Shown: in pieces, positions 24,840 to 33,438 of the stretch
How the letters are laid out: each line of letters begins with the position of its first letter
How positions within the stretch are numbered: position 1 is the first letter of the stretch
Translations under genes and position numbers: made by a program
Notes under the pieces: generated by a model
Databases searched by the model: none
Told to the model about the DNA's origin: nothing
The model's input: only the letters and a program-made list of their open reading frames with translations
Assembly: GCA_900315565.1 (NCBI GenBank)
Contig: OMZS01000011.1
Location: 62,001 to 126,000 of the forward strand
Direction: 5' to 3'
Source: an uncultured Prevotellaceae bacterium
Lineage (GTDB): Bacteria; Bacteroidota; Bacteroidia; Bacteroidales; Bacteroidaceae
Length of the DNA: 64,000 nt

Positions 24840-26330
24840 ATGGCAAATTTAAAAAGTTTGGCAAAAGACACAGCCATCTACGGTCTTTCGAGCATCGTAG
24901 CCAGGTTTATCAATTATTGGCTTGTGCCCATACAGACGCAGAAGTTTAACGCGGCAGGCGGACAATATGGCATCATCACCAATGTTTATGCCTATGTGTC
25001 GCTGCTCATCATTCTGCTCACCTATGGCATGGAAACCACCTTCTTCCGCTTTATGAGCAAAGAAGGCGAGAATGCCGACAAAGTGTATTCCACCACGTTG
25101 CGCATGGTGTTGCTTACGTCGGCAGTGTTTGTTGTGGTCATCACCTTGATGCTCCACCCCATCGCATCGGCCATGGGCTACCAAGACCACCCCGAATACG
25201 TGTGGGTGATGTTTTTCACGGTGGCCATCGATGCTTTTGTGGCTATTCCCTTTGCTTACCTGCGCTACGTTCACAGGCCGATTAAGTTTGCCACACTCAA
25301 GATTCTCAACATCACTTTCAACATCGTCCTGAATCTTCTTTACTTGATAGTGCTGCCTGCGTTGCGGCTCAATCCTTTCGGCATCTACGACGAGCAGTTC
25401 ACGCTCGACGTGGTGTGGGTGTTCTACATCAACATGTTCTGTAGTGTAGTCACACTCTTCATGCTCTGGAAAGAACTGAAAGGCTTTCGCTTCGGATTCG
25501 ACATGGGCACCTGCCGCCGCATGCTCAGCTACACATGGCCGCTGCTTGTCATGGGACTGGCCGGCCAGTTGAACCAAGCCGCCTCGCAGATTCTTTTCCC
25601 GTACTTTTTCGACGGCACTCCCACCGAGGCCAAGGCACAGTTGGGCATTTACGGTGGCTGCATCAAGATAGCCATGATTATGGTGATGATTACGCAGGCT
25701 TTCCGCTATGCCTACGAACCGTTTGTTTTTGGCAAGTCGCGCGACAAGGACAACAAAGAGACCTACGCCACGGCCATGAAGTACTACCTCATTTTCACGC
25801 TGCTGGCATTTCTCGTGGTCATTGGCTACATGGACGTGCTCCGCTATCTGGTGGGCCGCAGCTATTGGGAAGGTTTGCGAGTAGTACCCATTGTGATGGC
25901 CGCTGAGATTATGTTTGGAGTGTTCTTCAACCTGTCGTTCTGGTACAAGCTCACCAACCGCACCATCTGGGGCGCGTGGTTCTCGGGCATCGGTGCCGTG
26001 GTGCTCATCGTGGTCGATGTACTCATGATTCCGCGTTTCAGCTACATGGCCTGTGCCTGGGCTGGCTTTGCCGCCTATGCCGTCTCGATGATTATATCCT
26101 ATCTGGTGGGCCAGAAATACTATCCCATTAAATATCCCATTGGCGAGATGCTGGTGTATGTAGTGGTGGCCATGGTGCTATTTGCCGCTATGAGCTGTGT
26201 CAACAGTCAACTGCCCATTTGGGGCGCTTTGGCAGCCAACACGCTCATCATTTTCCTTTTCCTGGCATTCATTGTGAAGCGCGACTTCCCGCTGAGCCAG
26301 CTGCCTGTTGTAGGAAAGTATTTCAGATAA
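24840..26330 (+). CDS. polysaccharide/lipid-linked oligosaccharide flippase (MOP superfamily)
   Basis: 496 residues, 12-14 predicted TM helices. The N-terminus LAKDTAIYGLSSIVARFINYWLVPIQTQKF and the helix AGGQYGIITNVYAYVSLLIILLTYGMETTFFRF have the Wzx/MATE-like pattern. The second half begins MLSYTWPLLVMGLAGQLNQAASQILFPYFF. Members of this family move undecaprenyl-linked glycans or peptidoglycan precursors across the inner membrane. There are no glycosyltransferase genes next to it, so a general role rather than a capsule-locus role is likely. Probably co-transcribed with the preceding SpmAB-like gene. Confidence 0.88.
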   Translation: MANLKSLAKDTAIYGLSSIVARFINYWLVPIQTQKFNAAGGQYGIITNVYAYVSLLIILLTYGMETTFFRFMSKEGENADKVYSTTLRMVLLTSAVFVVVITLMLHPIASAMGYQDHPEYVWVMFFTVAIDAFVAIPFAYLRYVHRPIKFATLKILNITFNIVLNLLYLIVLPALRLNPFGIYDEQFTLDVVWVFYINMFCSVVTLFMLWKELKGFRFGFDMGTCRRMLSYTWPLLVMGLAGQLNQAASQILFPYFFDGTPTEAKAQLGIYGGCIKIAMIMVMITQAFRYAYEPFVFGKSRDKDNKETYATAMKYYLIFTLLAFLVVIGYMDVLRYLVGRSYWEGLRVVPIVMAAEIMFGVFFNLSFWYKLTNRTIWGAWFSGIGAVVLIVVDVLMIPRFSYMACAWAGFAAYAVSMIISYLVGQKYYPIKYPIGEMLVYVVVAMVLFAAMSCVNSQLPIWGALAANTLIIFLFLAFIVKRDFPLSQLPVVGKYFR

Positions 26331-26380
26331 CAGTGCTATTACCGAATAAAAAGAACAAATAATAAGACATTCTGCAAAAT

Positions 26381-28504
26381 ATGAAAAAAATCATTCTATC
26401 CCTTTTCATGCTTCTTGGCTTGGGTATGGCTCATGCCGACGAAGGAATGTGGACGCTTTACAATCTTCCGCAGGCCGTTTACGAGCGCATGCAGCAAGAA
26501 GGTTTCAAAGTCCCCTATAACGACCTTTACTACGGACCTCATGCTATCAAGAATGGCGTGGTGAACTTCTCGGGCTATTGCTCGGGCGTGGTGGTCAGCC
26601 CCGACGGACTGGTGTTCACCAACCATCACTGTGGTTTCGAGGCCATCCGCTCGCATTCCACCGTTGAGCACGACTACATGCTGAACGGCTTCTATGCCAA
26701 GAGCTATGCCGAGGAACTGCCCAATAAAGACATGTTTGTGAGTTTTATGGTCGAGCAAGACGACATCACCGACCGTGTGCTGAAGCTCGGCTACGAAACT
26801 ATGAACAACGAACAACGCGCACTGTTGCTCGACTCGCTCGAAAACGTCATGCTCAAAGACGTGCGAGCCAAAGACTCTACGCTGATGCTCGAAATCAAGC
26901 CCTTCTACGAGCGCAACATGTTCTATGCCACCACCTACCGCGTCTTCCGCGACCTGCGCCTGGTGTTTGCCATTCCCAAGTCGATGGGTAAGTTTGGCGG
27001 CGAAACCGACAACTGGATGTGGCCACGCCAGACGTGCGACTTTTCGGTGTTTCGCATCTATGCAGACCCCAAAACCAACGGTCCTGCCGAATACAGCGAA
27101 GAGAACGTGCCCTACCATCCCGAGCACTGGGCACCCGTTTCTATGGAAGGTTACAAAGAGGGCGATTTCGCCATGACCATAGGCTATCCGGGCAGCACCG
27201 AACGCTACATGTCGAGCTATGGTATCCGTGAGATGCGCGATGCCGAGAATGTCCCACGTGTGCAAGTGCGCGGTGTGAAACAAGACATTATGATTCGCCA
27301 TATGCGTGCCTCTGAGGCCGTGCGAATCAAGTACGACTCGAAATACGCCCAAAGCTCCAACTACTGGAAAAACTCCATGGGAATGAACAAATGTATCGAT
27401 TCCATCGGTATTATCGGGCAAAAACAGGCTTTCGAAAAACTGCTTCAGCAATGGCAGGACACTACCGGTTTCCTGAAAGACAAGCTCGACTTCAAGAAAC
27501 TGAAAAAATACTACGACCAGCGCTTCGAGCAGACACGCGCCTTCTATTATTGGTTTGAAACCTTCCGCCGCACCAACGAGTTCACCACCCGTGCCATGCG
27601 CGCACATAGCGGCATGCCCGTGCTGGGACCAAAGGAGAAACCCAAGAAACAATACTTACAGTTCGACGACAACTCCGACGAGTGGGACTATGCCCTCGAC
27701 CGCGAGGTGATGATAGCCCTGCTGAAAAACTATGCCGAGCAGGTGGATGAAAAATTCCATCCGTCGTTCTACAAGGTTATTCGCGACAAGTTTGGTAACA
27801 ACTACGAACGCTACGTAGATAACATGCTCAAAAAGTCGGTGCTCTTCAAACCCGGCAAGCGCATCTACTTCAACAAGAAAAAATACTGGAAAGACCCCGG
27901 TGTTAGCTACGGCATGTCGCTCATCGAGTCGCTGGCCGAAATGCAGGACGCGCTTGCCAATGTGAGCGATTCCATCGAGGAACAGGAACACTATCTCTGC
28001 GCAGCCAAACTGCGCATGGAGGAAAATTTGCCCCACTATAGCGACGCTAACTTCACCATGCGTCTGAGCTACGGGCAGGTGGGCGGTTTCGAACTGGGCG
28101 GTCAACCCTCGGGCTACTACACTGCTGCTCCGAGCATCGTGGCCAAAATGAACCGTGCCAACGATATCATCGACTACGAGGCCGAACCCATTATGAAAGA
28201 GCTTCTGTCGGCCAAAGACTTCAGCCCCTACGCCGACAAGACCACGGGCGAAATGCAACTCTGTTTCCTTACCAACAACGACATCACCGGCGGCAACAGC
28301 GGATCGCCCATGTTCGACGGCGAGGGACGACTCATCGGACTGGCTTTCGACGGCAACTGGGACAGTCTTTCGAGCGACATCAATTTCGACGCGCGTCTGG
28401 CCCGCTGCATCGGCGTTGACATTCGCTACGTTTTGTTTATGATGGACCGCTGGGGCCATGCCGAAAGGTTGCTCAAGGAGATTGGAGCGAAGAGTGAGAG
28501 ATAA
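26381..28504 (+). CDS. S46 family dipeptidyl-peptidase, DPP7-like
   Basis: 707 residues, signal peptide (1-19), periplasmic. The split chymotrypsin-like fold shows catalytic His in FTNHHCG (81-84), the DNWMWPRQTCDFSVFRIYADP block around the catalytic Asp, and Ser in GGNSGSP (about 640). The S1-pocket position in FDGNWDSLSSD is Gly (about 658). In characterised S46 enzymes Gly here goes with DPP7 (hydrophobic P1) and Arg with DPP11 (acidic P1), so DPP7 specificity is inferred. It releases dipeptides from the N-terminus of oligopeptides for use as carbon and nitrogen source. Confidence 0.94.
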   Translation: MKKIILSLFMLLGLGMAHADEGMWTLYNLPQAVYERMQQEGFKVPYNDLYYGPHAIKNGVVNFSGYCSGVVVSPDGLVFTNHHCGFEAIRSHSTVEHDYMLNGFYAKSYAEELPNKDMFVSFMVEQDDITDRVLKLGYETMNNEQRALLLDSLENVMLKDVRAKDSTLMLEIKPFYERNMFYATTYRVFRDLRLVFAIPKSMGKFGGETDNWMWPRQTCDFSVFRIYADPKTNGPAEYSEENVPYHPEHWAPVSMEGYKEGDFAMTIGYPGSTERYMSSYGIREMRDAENVPRVQVRGVKQDIMIRHMRASEAVRIKYDSKYAQSSNYWKNSMGMNKCIDSIGIIGQKQAFEKLLQQWQDTTGFLKDKLDFKKLKKYYDQRFEQTRAFYYWFETFRRTNEFTTRAMRAHSGMPVLGPKEKPKKQYLQFDDNSDEWDYALDREVMIALLKNYAEQVDEKFHPSFYKVIRDKFGNNYERYVDNMLKKSVLFKPGKRIYFNKKKYWKDPGVSYGMSLIESLAEMQDALANVSDSIEEQEHYLCAAKLRMEENLPHYSDANFTMRLSYGQVGGFELGGQPSGYYTAAPSIVAKMNRANDIIDYEAEPIMKELLSAKDFSPYADKTTGEMQLCFLTNNDITGGNSGSPMFDGEGRLIGLAFDGNWDSLSSDINFDARLARCIGVDIRYVLFMMDRWGHAERLLKEIGAKSER

Positions 28505-28537
28505 TGAGAAATGAATAAGGAAAAATGAATAATTACC

Positions 28538-29326
28538 ATGAGACAGACAGCATTTTTAGTGATTTTCTCGCTCACCGTACTGACAGCATGTGCTCAGTCG
28601 CCAGCTAGCAGAACACCGGCTGCAGCTTCTATCAGGACACAAGCAAAGACTGCCAAAGCCAAAGCTGCACCCAGCACCCAACACCCAACACCCAACACCC
28701 CCCAACAACAGCCGCTGAGCAAAACAGCACAGAGCCTTGAGAAGCGCGGCTACGTAAACATCAAGGACCGCGACCAAAGCATCTACGTGAGCCTGATGTA
28801 CGCGCGTGCTGATAACTTTTGCGGAAAGATTCTTTACACAGACCTGCGCGAAGCCTATCTTCATCCGCTGGCTGCCGATGCACTGGTGAAGGCTCAGCAG
28901 CGACTCAAGGAGCTGCGCCCCGACCTTAGCCTGAAGATTTACGACGCAGCCCGTCCCTTGAGCATCCAGCAGCGCATGTGGGACGAGGTGAAAAACACCG
29001 ACCACAGTTTCTATGTGTCGAATCCCGCCAATGGCGGCGGATTGCACAACTACGGTCTGGCCGTTGACATCACCCTCTGCCAGGCAGCCACGGGCGACTC
29101 CATCCCCATGGGCACCAAGGTTGACCACATGAGCTCAGCCTCGCACATCGACCATGAGGCGCAGCTGGTAGCCCAGCACCGCATTTCAGCCGAGGCCAAA
29201 CGCAACCGCGAACTGCTGCGCGAAGTAATGGAATATGGCGGTTTCAAACCCCTGCGCACCGAATGGTGGCACTTCAACCTGCGTTCGCGCGCTGAGGCCA
29301 AGAAATATTTCAAAGTCATTCAGTAG
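28538..29326 (+). CDS. M15 family D-Ala-D-Ala dipeptidase (VanX-like) lipoprotein
   Basis: 262 residues. Lipobox LTAC with Cys18 predicts a lipoprotein. A Pro/Gln/Thr-rich spacer (about 21-62) is encoded by repeated ACCCAACACC units. The catalytic domain carries GGLHNYGLAVDIT (zinc ligands His170 and Asp177, the SxHxxGxAxD-type motif) and EWWHFN (Glu242, His245). VanX-type enzymes cut D-Ala-D-Ala; chromosomal homologues in susceptible bacteria probably take part in peptidoglycan turnover, so resistance should not be assumed: no vanH, vanA or vanRS is nearby. A terminator hairpin follows. Confidence 0.9.
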   Translation: MRQTAFLVIFSLTVLTACAQSPASRTPAAASIRTQAKTAKAKAAPSTQHPTPNTPQQQPLSKTAQSLEKRGYVNIKDRDQSIYVSLMYARADNFCGKILYTDLREAYLHPLAADALVKAQQRLKELRPDLSLKIYDAARPLSIQQRMWDEVKNTDHSFYVSNPANGGGLHNYGLAVDITLCQAATGDSIPMGTKVDHMSSASHIDHEAQLVAQHRISAEAKRNRELLREVMEYGGFKPLRTEWWHFNLRSRAEAKKYFKVIQ

Positions 29327-29360
29327 CCCCCATGAGGGGGATTCACGGTAATCCCAAAAT

Positions 29361-29404
29361 CCCGTGCCTGCCAGTTGTGACTGAGCAAGGCACGGGAATT
29401 TTTT
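29361..29404 (+). terminator. Rho-independent terminator after the M15 dipeptidase gene
   Basis: CCCGTGCCT (29361-29369) pairs with AGGCACGGG (29388-29396), followed by TTTTTT (29399-29404). Confidence 0.8.
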
Positions 29405-29427
29405 GTATCTCTACACAAGCCTTTCAC

Positions 29428-30738
29428 ATGGAAGTAAGTCAAGAAACCCTCGATTTCATCGGCCGTCATGCCAACGACGACGTGCGCCTGCTGGCTCTGC
29501 AAGCCAACAAGCAAAGCGGCATCGACCTTACCTTTGCACTCAACCAGATTGCAGGCCGACAGAAAGCCCGGCTGAAGATTCCCAGTTGGGCTGCCACAGA
29601 CGGCATTCTCTATCCGCCCCATCTCAACATGGAACAGTGCTCAAGCGAAGCAACAGCCCGCTATAAGGCCAGCATCCTACTGGCTGCGCCCTGCACGACT
29701 TTTGCCGACCTGACAGGCGGACTCGGAGTTGATTTCTCGTTCATGGCCAGAGGCAGCGGCCAGGCATTCTATGTTGAGCAGAACAGCGACCTGTGCCAGC
29801 TGGCAGCGCATAACATGCCGCTTCTGGGACTGAACAATGTGGAGATAACAAACACCGATGCTGAGGAATTTCTCAACCGCTGCGAACCGCTTGACGTGCT
29901 CTTTGCCGACCCAGCCCGACGTGACAGCCACGGCGGACGTACCTACGGCATAGCCGACTGCACTCCCGATGTGCTGAGGCTCATGCCCCTGATGGCCACC
30001 AAGGCGAGGCGCATCGTCTTGAAACTATCACCCATGCTCGACTGGCAGAAAGCCGTAGCCGATATCCATACAGCTGCCGATGAGCGTGCGCGCGTCACTG
30101 CCGTCCACATTGTCGCCGTTGCCAACGAATGCAAAGAACTGCTGCTCGACATCTCCACACAACCGCCCACGGTCCAGAAAAAACCAGCAACCCACCCCAC
30201 CACGCTAGCAGAGGAAGAGCGGCCTTTCACCGCCCCTTGTTGCATCGTCTGCGTCAATTTGTTGCCCGACGGCACCATGGAACAGTTCGTTAGCGAAGCA
30301 GTGCCCAAAGCAACATCTACCGAGAAGAAACAGGCCGGAAGAACCTGCTCTTTTGATAACCTTTCTGAGGCAGTTTTTCTCTATGAGCCCAATGCCGCTA
30401 TCATGAAAGCCGGATGTTTTGACCAGCTGACCGAAGTGTTTGGCATTTTGCCCATTTCTGCCAACAGCCATTTGTTCGTTTCTTCCGATTTCATCGGCAA
30501 TTTCCCTGGCCGAAGTTTCCGCATCAATACCGTGAGCAGCCTCAACAAGCGCGACCTGCGCACGGCACTCAGCGGCCTTACGCAAGCGAATATCACAGTA
30601 AGGAACTATCCCCTTTCGGTGGCAGAACTCCGCAAGCGTCTCCGCCTGAAAGACGGTGGCTCGGTGTATATCTTCGCCACCACCGCGGCCAATAACGACC
30701 ACCTCCTCCTGATCTGCGAGAAGAATAACTCACAGTAA
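29428..30738 (+). CDS. class I SAM-dependent methyltransferase with THUMP-like C-terminal domain
   Basis: 436 residues. The SAM-binding motif I is FADLTGGLGVDFSFMA and the catalytic-type motif is VLFADPARRDSHGGR. The C-terminal part (about 330-435) matches the THUMP-like domain of this Bacteroidota family: FDNLSEAVFLYEPNAAIMKAG and SFRINTVSSLNKRDLRTALSG. An RNA substrate is likely but unproven. MEVSQETLDFI was chosen as start; the 32 open codons upstream cover the terminator of the previous gene and show no homology. Confidence 0.88.
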   Translation: MEVSQETLDFIGRHANDDVRLLALQANKQSGIDLTFALNQIAGRQKARLKIPSWAATDGILYPPHLNMEQCSSEATARYKASILLAAPCTTFADLTGGLGVDFSFMARGSGQAFYVEQNSDLCQLAAHNMPLLGLNNVEITNTDAEEFLNRCEPLDVLFADPARRDSHGGRTYGIADCTPDVLRLMPLMATKARRIVLKLSPMLDWQKAVADIHTAADERARVTAVHIVAVANECKELLLDISTQPPTVQKKPATHPTTLAEEERPFTAPCCIVCVNLLPDGTMEQFVSEAVPKATSTEKKQAGRTCSFDNLSEAVFLYEPNAAIMKAGCFDQLTEVFGILPISANSHLFVSSDFIGNFPGRSFRINTVSSLNKRDLRTALSGLTQANITVRNYPLSVAELRKRLRLKDGGSVYIFATTAANNDHLLLICEKNNSQ

Positions 30739-31004
30739 TACGAAATTATCTCACGGTAATAAAAGAATAACTCACGGTAATAAATTGTTATTTCACGACA
30801 ATAGAAAAATAAAGCCGTGCTTTACGAAAGAATTCTCTAGAAAATTTAAAAACAACTCACGACGTTGTACCTAAATTTTCTAGAGAATTCTTTCGTAAAG
30901 CACGGTTTTATTTTAGCCTACTCTTAAACAGCGATATTATTGCCATGAATTAGAAGGCGTTTCGACGATGATTGACGTCATAGCTCATGGGCTGATATCG
31001 TAGC
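30739..31004. other. intergenic region between convergent genes with palindromic element D
   Basis: Contains three CTCACGGTAATA or TTCACGACAATA segments (30750-30803), the inverted repeat described next, and a direct repeat TAGCTCATGGGCTGA at 30981-30995 and 31001-31015, the second copy overlapping the stop codon of the LD-carboxypeptidase gene. No coding frame. Confidence 0.7.
30815..30905. repeat. TCTAGA-centred palindromic element, copy D (34-bp inverted arms)
   Basis: Perfect 34-bp arms at 30815-30848 and 30872-30905; each arm contains one core (AATTCTCTAGAAAATTT and its complement). The 23-nt spacer has AACAACTCACGACGTT, shared with copies B/C at 6106-6194. It sits between convergent genes and could also end transcription. 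Confidence 0.85.
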
Positions 31005-32018
31005 TCATGGGCTGAGAAATTGGAGCGAGGTGCCGTCTGTACCAACGGTTAGGCGGACGGTGGCACCTTCAATCATGGGGAAGTTGTTGAGCCGTGCGTG
31101 GCCCACAGGAAAGGCATAAGCCACGGGTATGGCATAATGCTGAAGGTAGTAATGCAGCATGTAATACATGTCGTCGAAACCGTTCTCAGGGTGACGGTAG
31201 TCGGAAAACCTACCCACGATGATGCCACGCAGACGACCGAGAATGCCACGAATCTCCAGCTGGTGGAGCAGACGGTCAACCTTGGTCATCGACTCGCCCG
31301 TGTCCTCGATGAACAATATAAGCGGCTCCGGGCGGTTGAGAAAATCGACATGGCTGCCCGCCAAGGCGCAAAACACAGAAAGATTGCCGCCCACGAGCAT
31401 GCCCGTGGCAGTGCCAGGCTGATCGAGTTCGTGGTGAGCCACACGGTAGTGGGGCAACTTGCCGGCAAGAAGGCGGCGAAGCGCCTGGCTGACGGTGTCG
31501 GTGCCCTGCATGGAAGAGATGGCGTGGCACATGCTGCCATGAATGCTCATCACGCCTGCACTGACGGCAGCACTATGCAGGGCCGTGACATCGCTGAAAC
31601 CAATGAGCCACTTGGGATGGCTGGTGAACGCTGACAGCGGCACACGTGAGAGCAACTGAACAGCACCGTCGCCACCACGCGTGCAAAGAATAGCGCGGAC
31701 AGTGGTGTCGCGAAGCGCCCAAAGCAAGTCGGCAGCACGCTCGTCGGCCGTTCCGGCAAAACCATGGTGCTCAGCCAGCACATGCTTGCCTAGAACGGGC
31801 TGGTAACCCCAATCAGCAAGGGTGCGACAGCCGCCAATCACGGTGGCCGAGTCAGTAGCGCTGCACGGCGAGATAACGGCCACGCGGTCGCCTGGCTGCA
31901 AAAAACGGGGCATCTGCATGGTTCCGTTCACAGGAAGCCCTGATGCGGTGGGGTGCTCTTGCGCCATGCTGGAGGCTACCACCAGTGCCAACAGAAGAGA
32001 AAGTAAGTGCCTTTGCAT
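31005..32018 (-). CDS. LD-carboxypeptidase (family S66)
   Basis: 337 residues. A signal peptide (MQRHLLSLLLALVVASSMA) sends it to the periplasm. N-terminal motif RVAVISPCS, nucleophile Ser in IGFSDVTALH, catalytic Glu in LFIEDTGE and catalytic His in PVGHARLNNFPMIEGA are all present. It removes the terminal D-Ala from murein tetrapeptides, or acts on related muropeptides, during peptidoglycan recycling. In many bacteria the enzyme (LdcA) is cytoplasmic; the clear signal peptide here is characteristic of a Bacteroidota subgroup. It stands alone with its own promoter. Confidence 0.93.
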   Translation of the reverse strand: MQRHLLSLLLALVVASSMAQEHPTASGLPVNGTMQMPRFLQPGDRVAVISPCSATDSATVIGGCRTLADWGYQPVLGKHVLAEHHGFAGTADERAADLLWALRDTTVRAILCTRGGDGAVQLLSRVPLSAFTSHPKWLIGFSDVTALHSAAVSAGVMSIHGSMCHAISSMQGTDTVSQALRRLLAGKLPHYRVAHHELDQPGTATGMLVGGNLSVFCALAGSHVDFLNRPEPLILFIEDTGESMTKVDRLLHQLEIRGILGRLRGIIVGRFSDYRHPENGFDDMYYMLHYYLQHYAIPVAYAFPVGHARLNNFPMIEGATVRLTVGTDGTSLQFLSP

Positions 32019-32058
32019 GATGATCTGTATTCGAACGGCGAGTGGGTATTATTGTTTG

Positions 32059-32092
32059 CAAAGATAACAAGTGTTTTACATTTTTGAGCAAA
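32059..32092 (-). promoter_or_regulatory. predicted promoter of the LD-carboxypeptidase gene
   Basis: On minus: TATCTTTG (complement of 32059-32066) with TTTG 22 nt upstream (32089-32092). A second TATTTTTG at 32089-32096 is an alternative -7 box. Confidence 0.5.
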
Positions 32093-32339
32093 AATAGCAA
32101 GAAAAGTGACAACATGAAAGCGAATGTTTCAAACGAAAAGGCATTTGAAACATTTTTCACGTGCAAAAACCGAAAAAATGTATAATTTTGCCGAAGAAAC
32201 CGCTACTTTTTGTTCTTTTCATTTGCGCTGTGGCTCTCAGCTCTGCCTTCAAGCCTCACGGCAGATAATGCATAACGAGAATATTAACCATACATATCCA
32301 TAAATTCTCTAACTAATTATCAACTGACATTACGCATTT

Positions 32340-32401
32340 CCGCCCCTCTCACTTTTTCTGCGACAGAAAGGGTGATGAGGGGCGGATGATTATTTTGTTT
32401 T
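32340..32401 (+). terminator. long hairpin with T-rich tail
   Basis: CCGCCCCTC (32340-32348) pairs with GAGGGGCGG (32377-32385); the inner part TCACTTTTTCTG/CAGAAAGGGTGA also pairs with mismatches. ATTATTTTGTTTT follows. It may end a plus-strand transcript or act for the minus-strand gene that stops at 32452. Confidence 0.5.
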
Positions 32402-32451
32402 GAATATGGTTAATAAGGTGTTATAAAGGAGTTACGAGGAATTGTATGGAG

Positions 32452-33333
32452 TTACAATACCGACTTCACCTTCTGCAGCAACGCCTCTGAAGGCTGCGCA
32501 TCCTCAGCAACGGGCAACAAGTACCATCTCACCGTCCACGACAACGACTCGCCGGGCTTCAGTTCGGTGTACGCGCCCTGACTTTCCAACTCAATGTAGG
32601 TTTTTCGTAGGTTCACATAAACCTGTATTTCAGCCTCGCCAGGGGCTGGCTGCGACGCATCGAGGTCCTGGAATTTCTTCACCAGCAGCAGCCCGTTGGC
32701 ACAATAGGCCAGCCAGCCTTTGCCGTCGGCATTGATTTTACGGTTCTGAGGAGCTTCGTCGGCAGTGTACCAAACGGCGCCATGCTTGGCTTCAAACCGC
32801 ATCAGGTCGGCCGGAGTGATACTGTCGATGGGGGCATCGAAAAAGATGATGCCATCGTTGGCCACGCGTGTAATTTCCCAAGGAGCCACCTTTCGGGCCG
32901 CGTCAGACTCGTTCTTAATGGAATAGGTAATGACAATGGCATTGTCGGCGGGGTCAACAGCAAATGCCTTTCCCACGCTGCATTGCAGCTTTTCCGACAC
33001 ACCGCTGGTCAGCACCAGCGTGTCGCCCTTTTGCTCTACGGTGTAGGGCTGTTTGTCGAACTCTGGAACGGGCGGCCAGTTCCATTCTTTCTGCGGACTG
33101 GTCCAGAACGTGCTGCCAAACGACTCCGGCCATCGCAACTGCGAGATAATCTCGGCATCGCCGTGTTTCAGCGAAAGAATTTTGCCACCTTTCTGGGCAT
33201 CGATGGTCATCGAGAGGCTGCCCACTTTCAAACAATACTTGCCATCGTCTTGCGGCTCAGAAAGAACGGCGGCCGATGCGGCTGAACATCCCACGACGAC
33301 AGCCACTGTAAGTAATAATAGTTGCTTTTTCAT
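32452..33333 (-). CDS. DUF4380 family protein, galactose-mutarotase-like fold, exported
   Basis: 293 residues, signal peptide with VVVGCSAASA; Cys16 in VGCS could make it a lipoprotein, though cleavage after ASA is also possible. The body resembles the DUF4380 family, which has an aldose-1-epimerase-like beta-sandwich: MTIDAQKGGKILSLKHGDAEI, FGSTFWTSPQKEWNWPPVPEFDKQPY, VAPWEITRV and PGESLSWTVRWYLLPV. No catalytic His/Glu pair of a true mutarotase could be confirmed. Probably binds or modifies a carbohydrate in the periplasm; function unproven. No partner gene is adjacent. Confidence 0.75.
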   Translation of the reverse strand: MKKQLLLLTVAVVVGCSAASAAVLSEPQDDGKYCLKVGSLSMTIDAQKGGKILSLKHGDAEIISQLRWPESFGSTFWTSPQKEWNWPPVPEFDKQPYTVEQKGDTLVLTSGVSEKLQCSVGKAFAVDPADNAIVITYSIKNESDAARKVAPWEITRVANDGIIFFDAPIDSITPADLMRFEAKHGAVWYTADEAPQNRKINADGKGWLAYCANGLLLVKKFQDLDASQPAPGEAEIQVYVNLRKTYIELESQGAYTELKPGESLSWTVRWYLLPVAEDAQPSEALLQKVKSVL

Positions 33334-33339
33334 TGTTAG

Positions 33340-33432
33340 AATTTTGAACTTTGAATTATTTTCTTTGAACTTTGAACTTTATGATTTGCTAAATAATCAA
33401 TTGTCAATTATCTATTGTCAAATATCAATTCT
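33340..33432. repeat. low-complexity repeat (TTTGAACTTTGAA and AATTGTCAATTATC units)
   Basis: The first half has TTTGAACT units; the second has 7-bp TCAATTG/TCAATTA units also seen at 3455-3508. It fills the gap between the DUF4380 start and the end of the next gene. Confidence 0.65.
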
Positions 33433-33438
33433 TCTTGT

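Larger units (their letters stand above)
32019..32451. other. 433-bp intergenic region with inverted repeats and an orphan plus-strand promoter
   Basis: Holds the minus-strand promoter of the LD-carboxypeptidase gene, an 11-bp inverted repeat AATGTTTCAAA/TTTGAAACATT (32123-32133 and 32144-32154), a plus-strand -7 match TAATTTTG (32183-32190) and a long hairpin (32340-32385). No plus-strand gene follows the promoter, so a small RNA is possible. Confidence 0.5.

Noticed and set aside
28538-29326. VanX-like gene as vancomycin resistance determinant
   Set aside because: There are no vanH/vanA/vanR/vanS genes nearby, and Gram-negative M15 dipeptidases are common housekeeping enzymes.
30981-31015. 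Direct repeat TAGCTCATGGGCTGA as attachment site of an integrated element
   Set aside because: The copies are only 5 bp apart with nothing between; more likely a local duplication at the gene end.
32140-32170. TTTTTCACGTGCAAAAA as a third parS site
   Set aside because: Only the central CACGTG is shared; the outer GTTT/AAAC bases required for parS are not matched.
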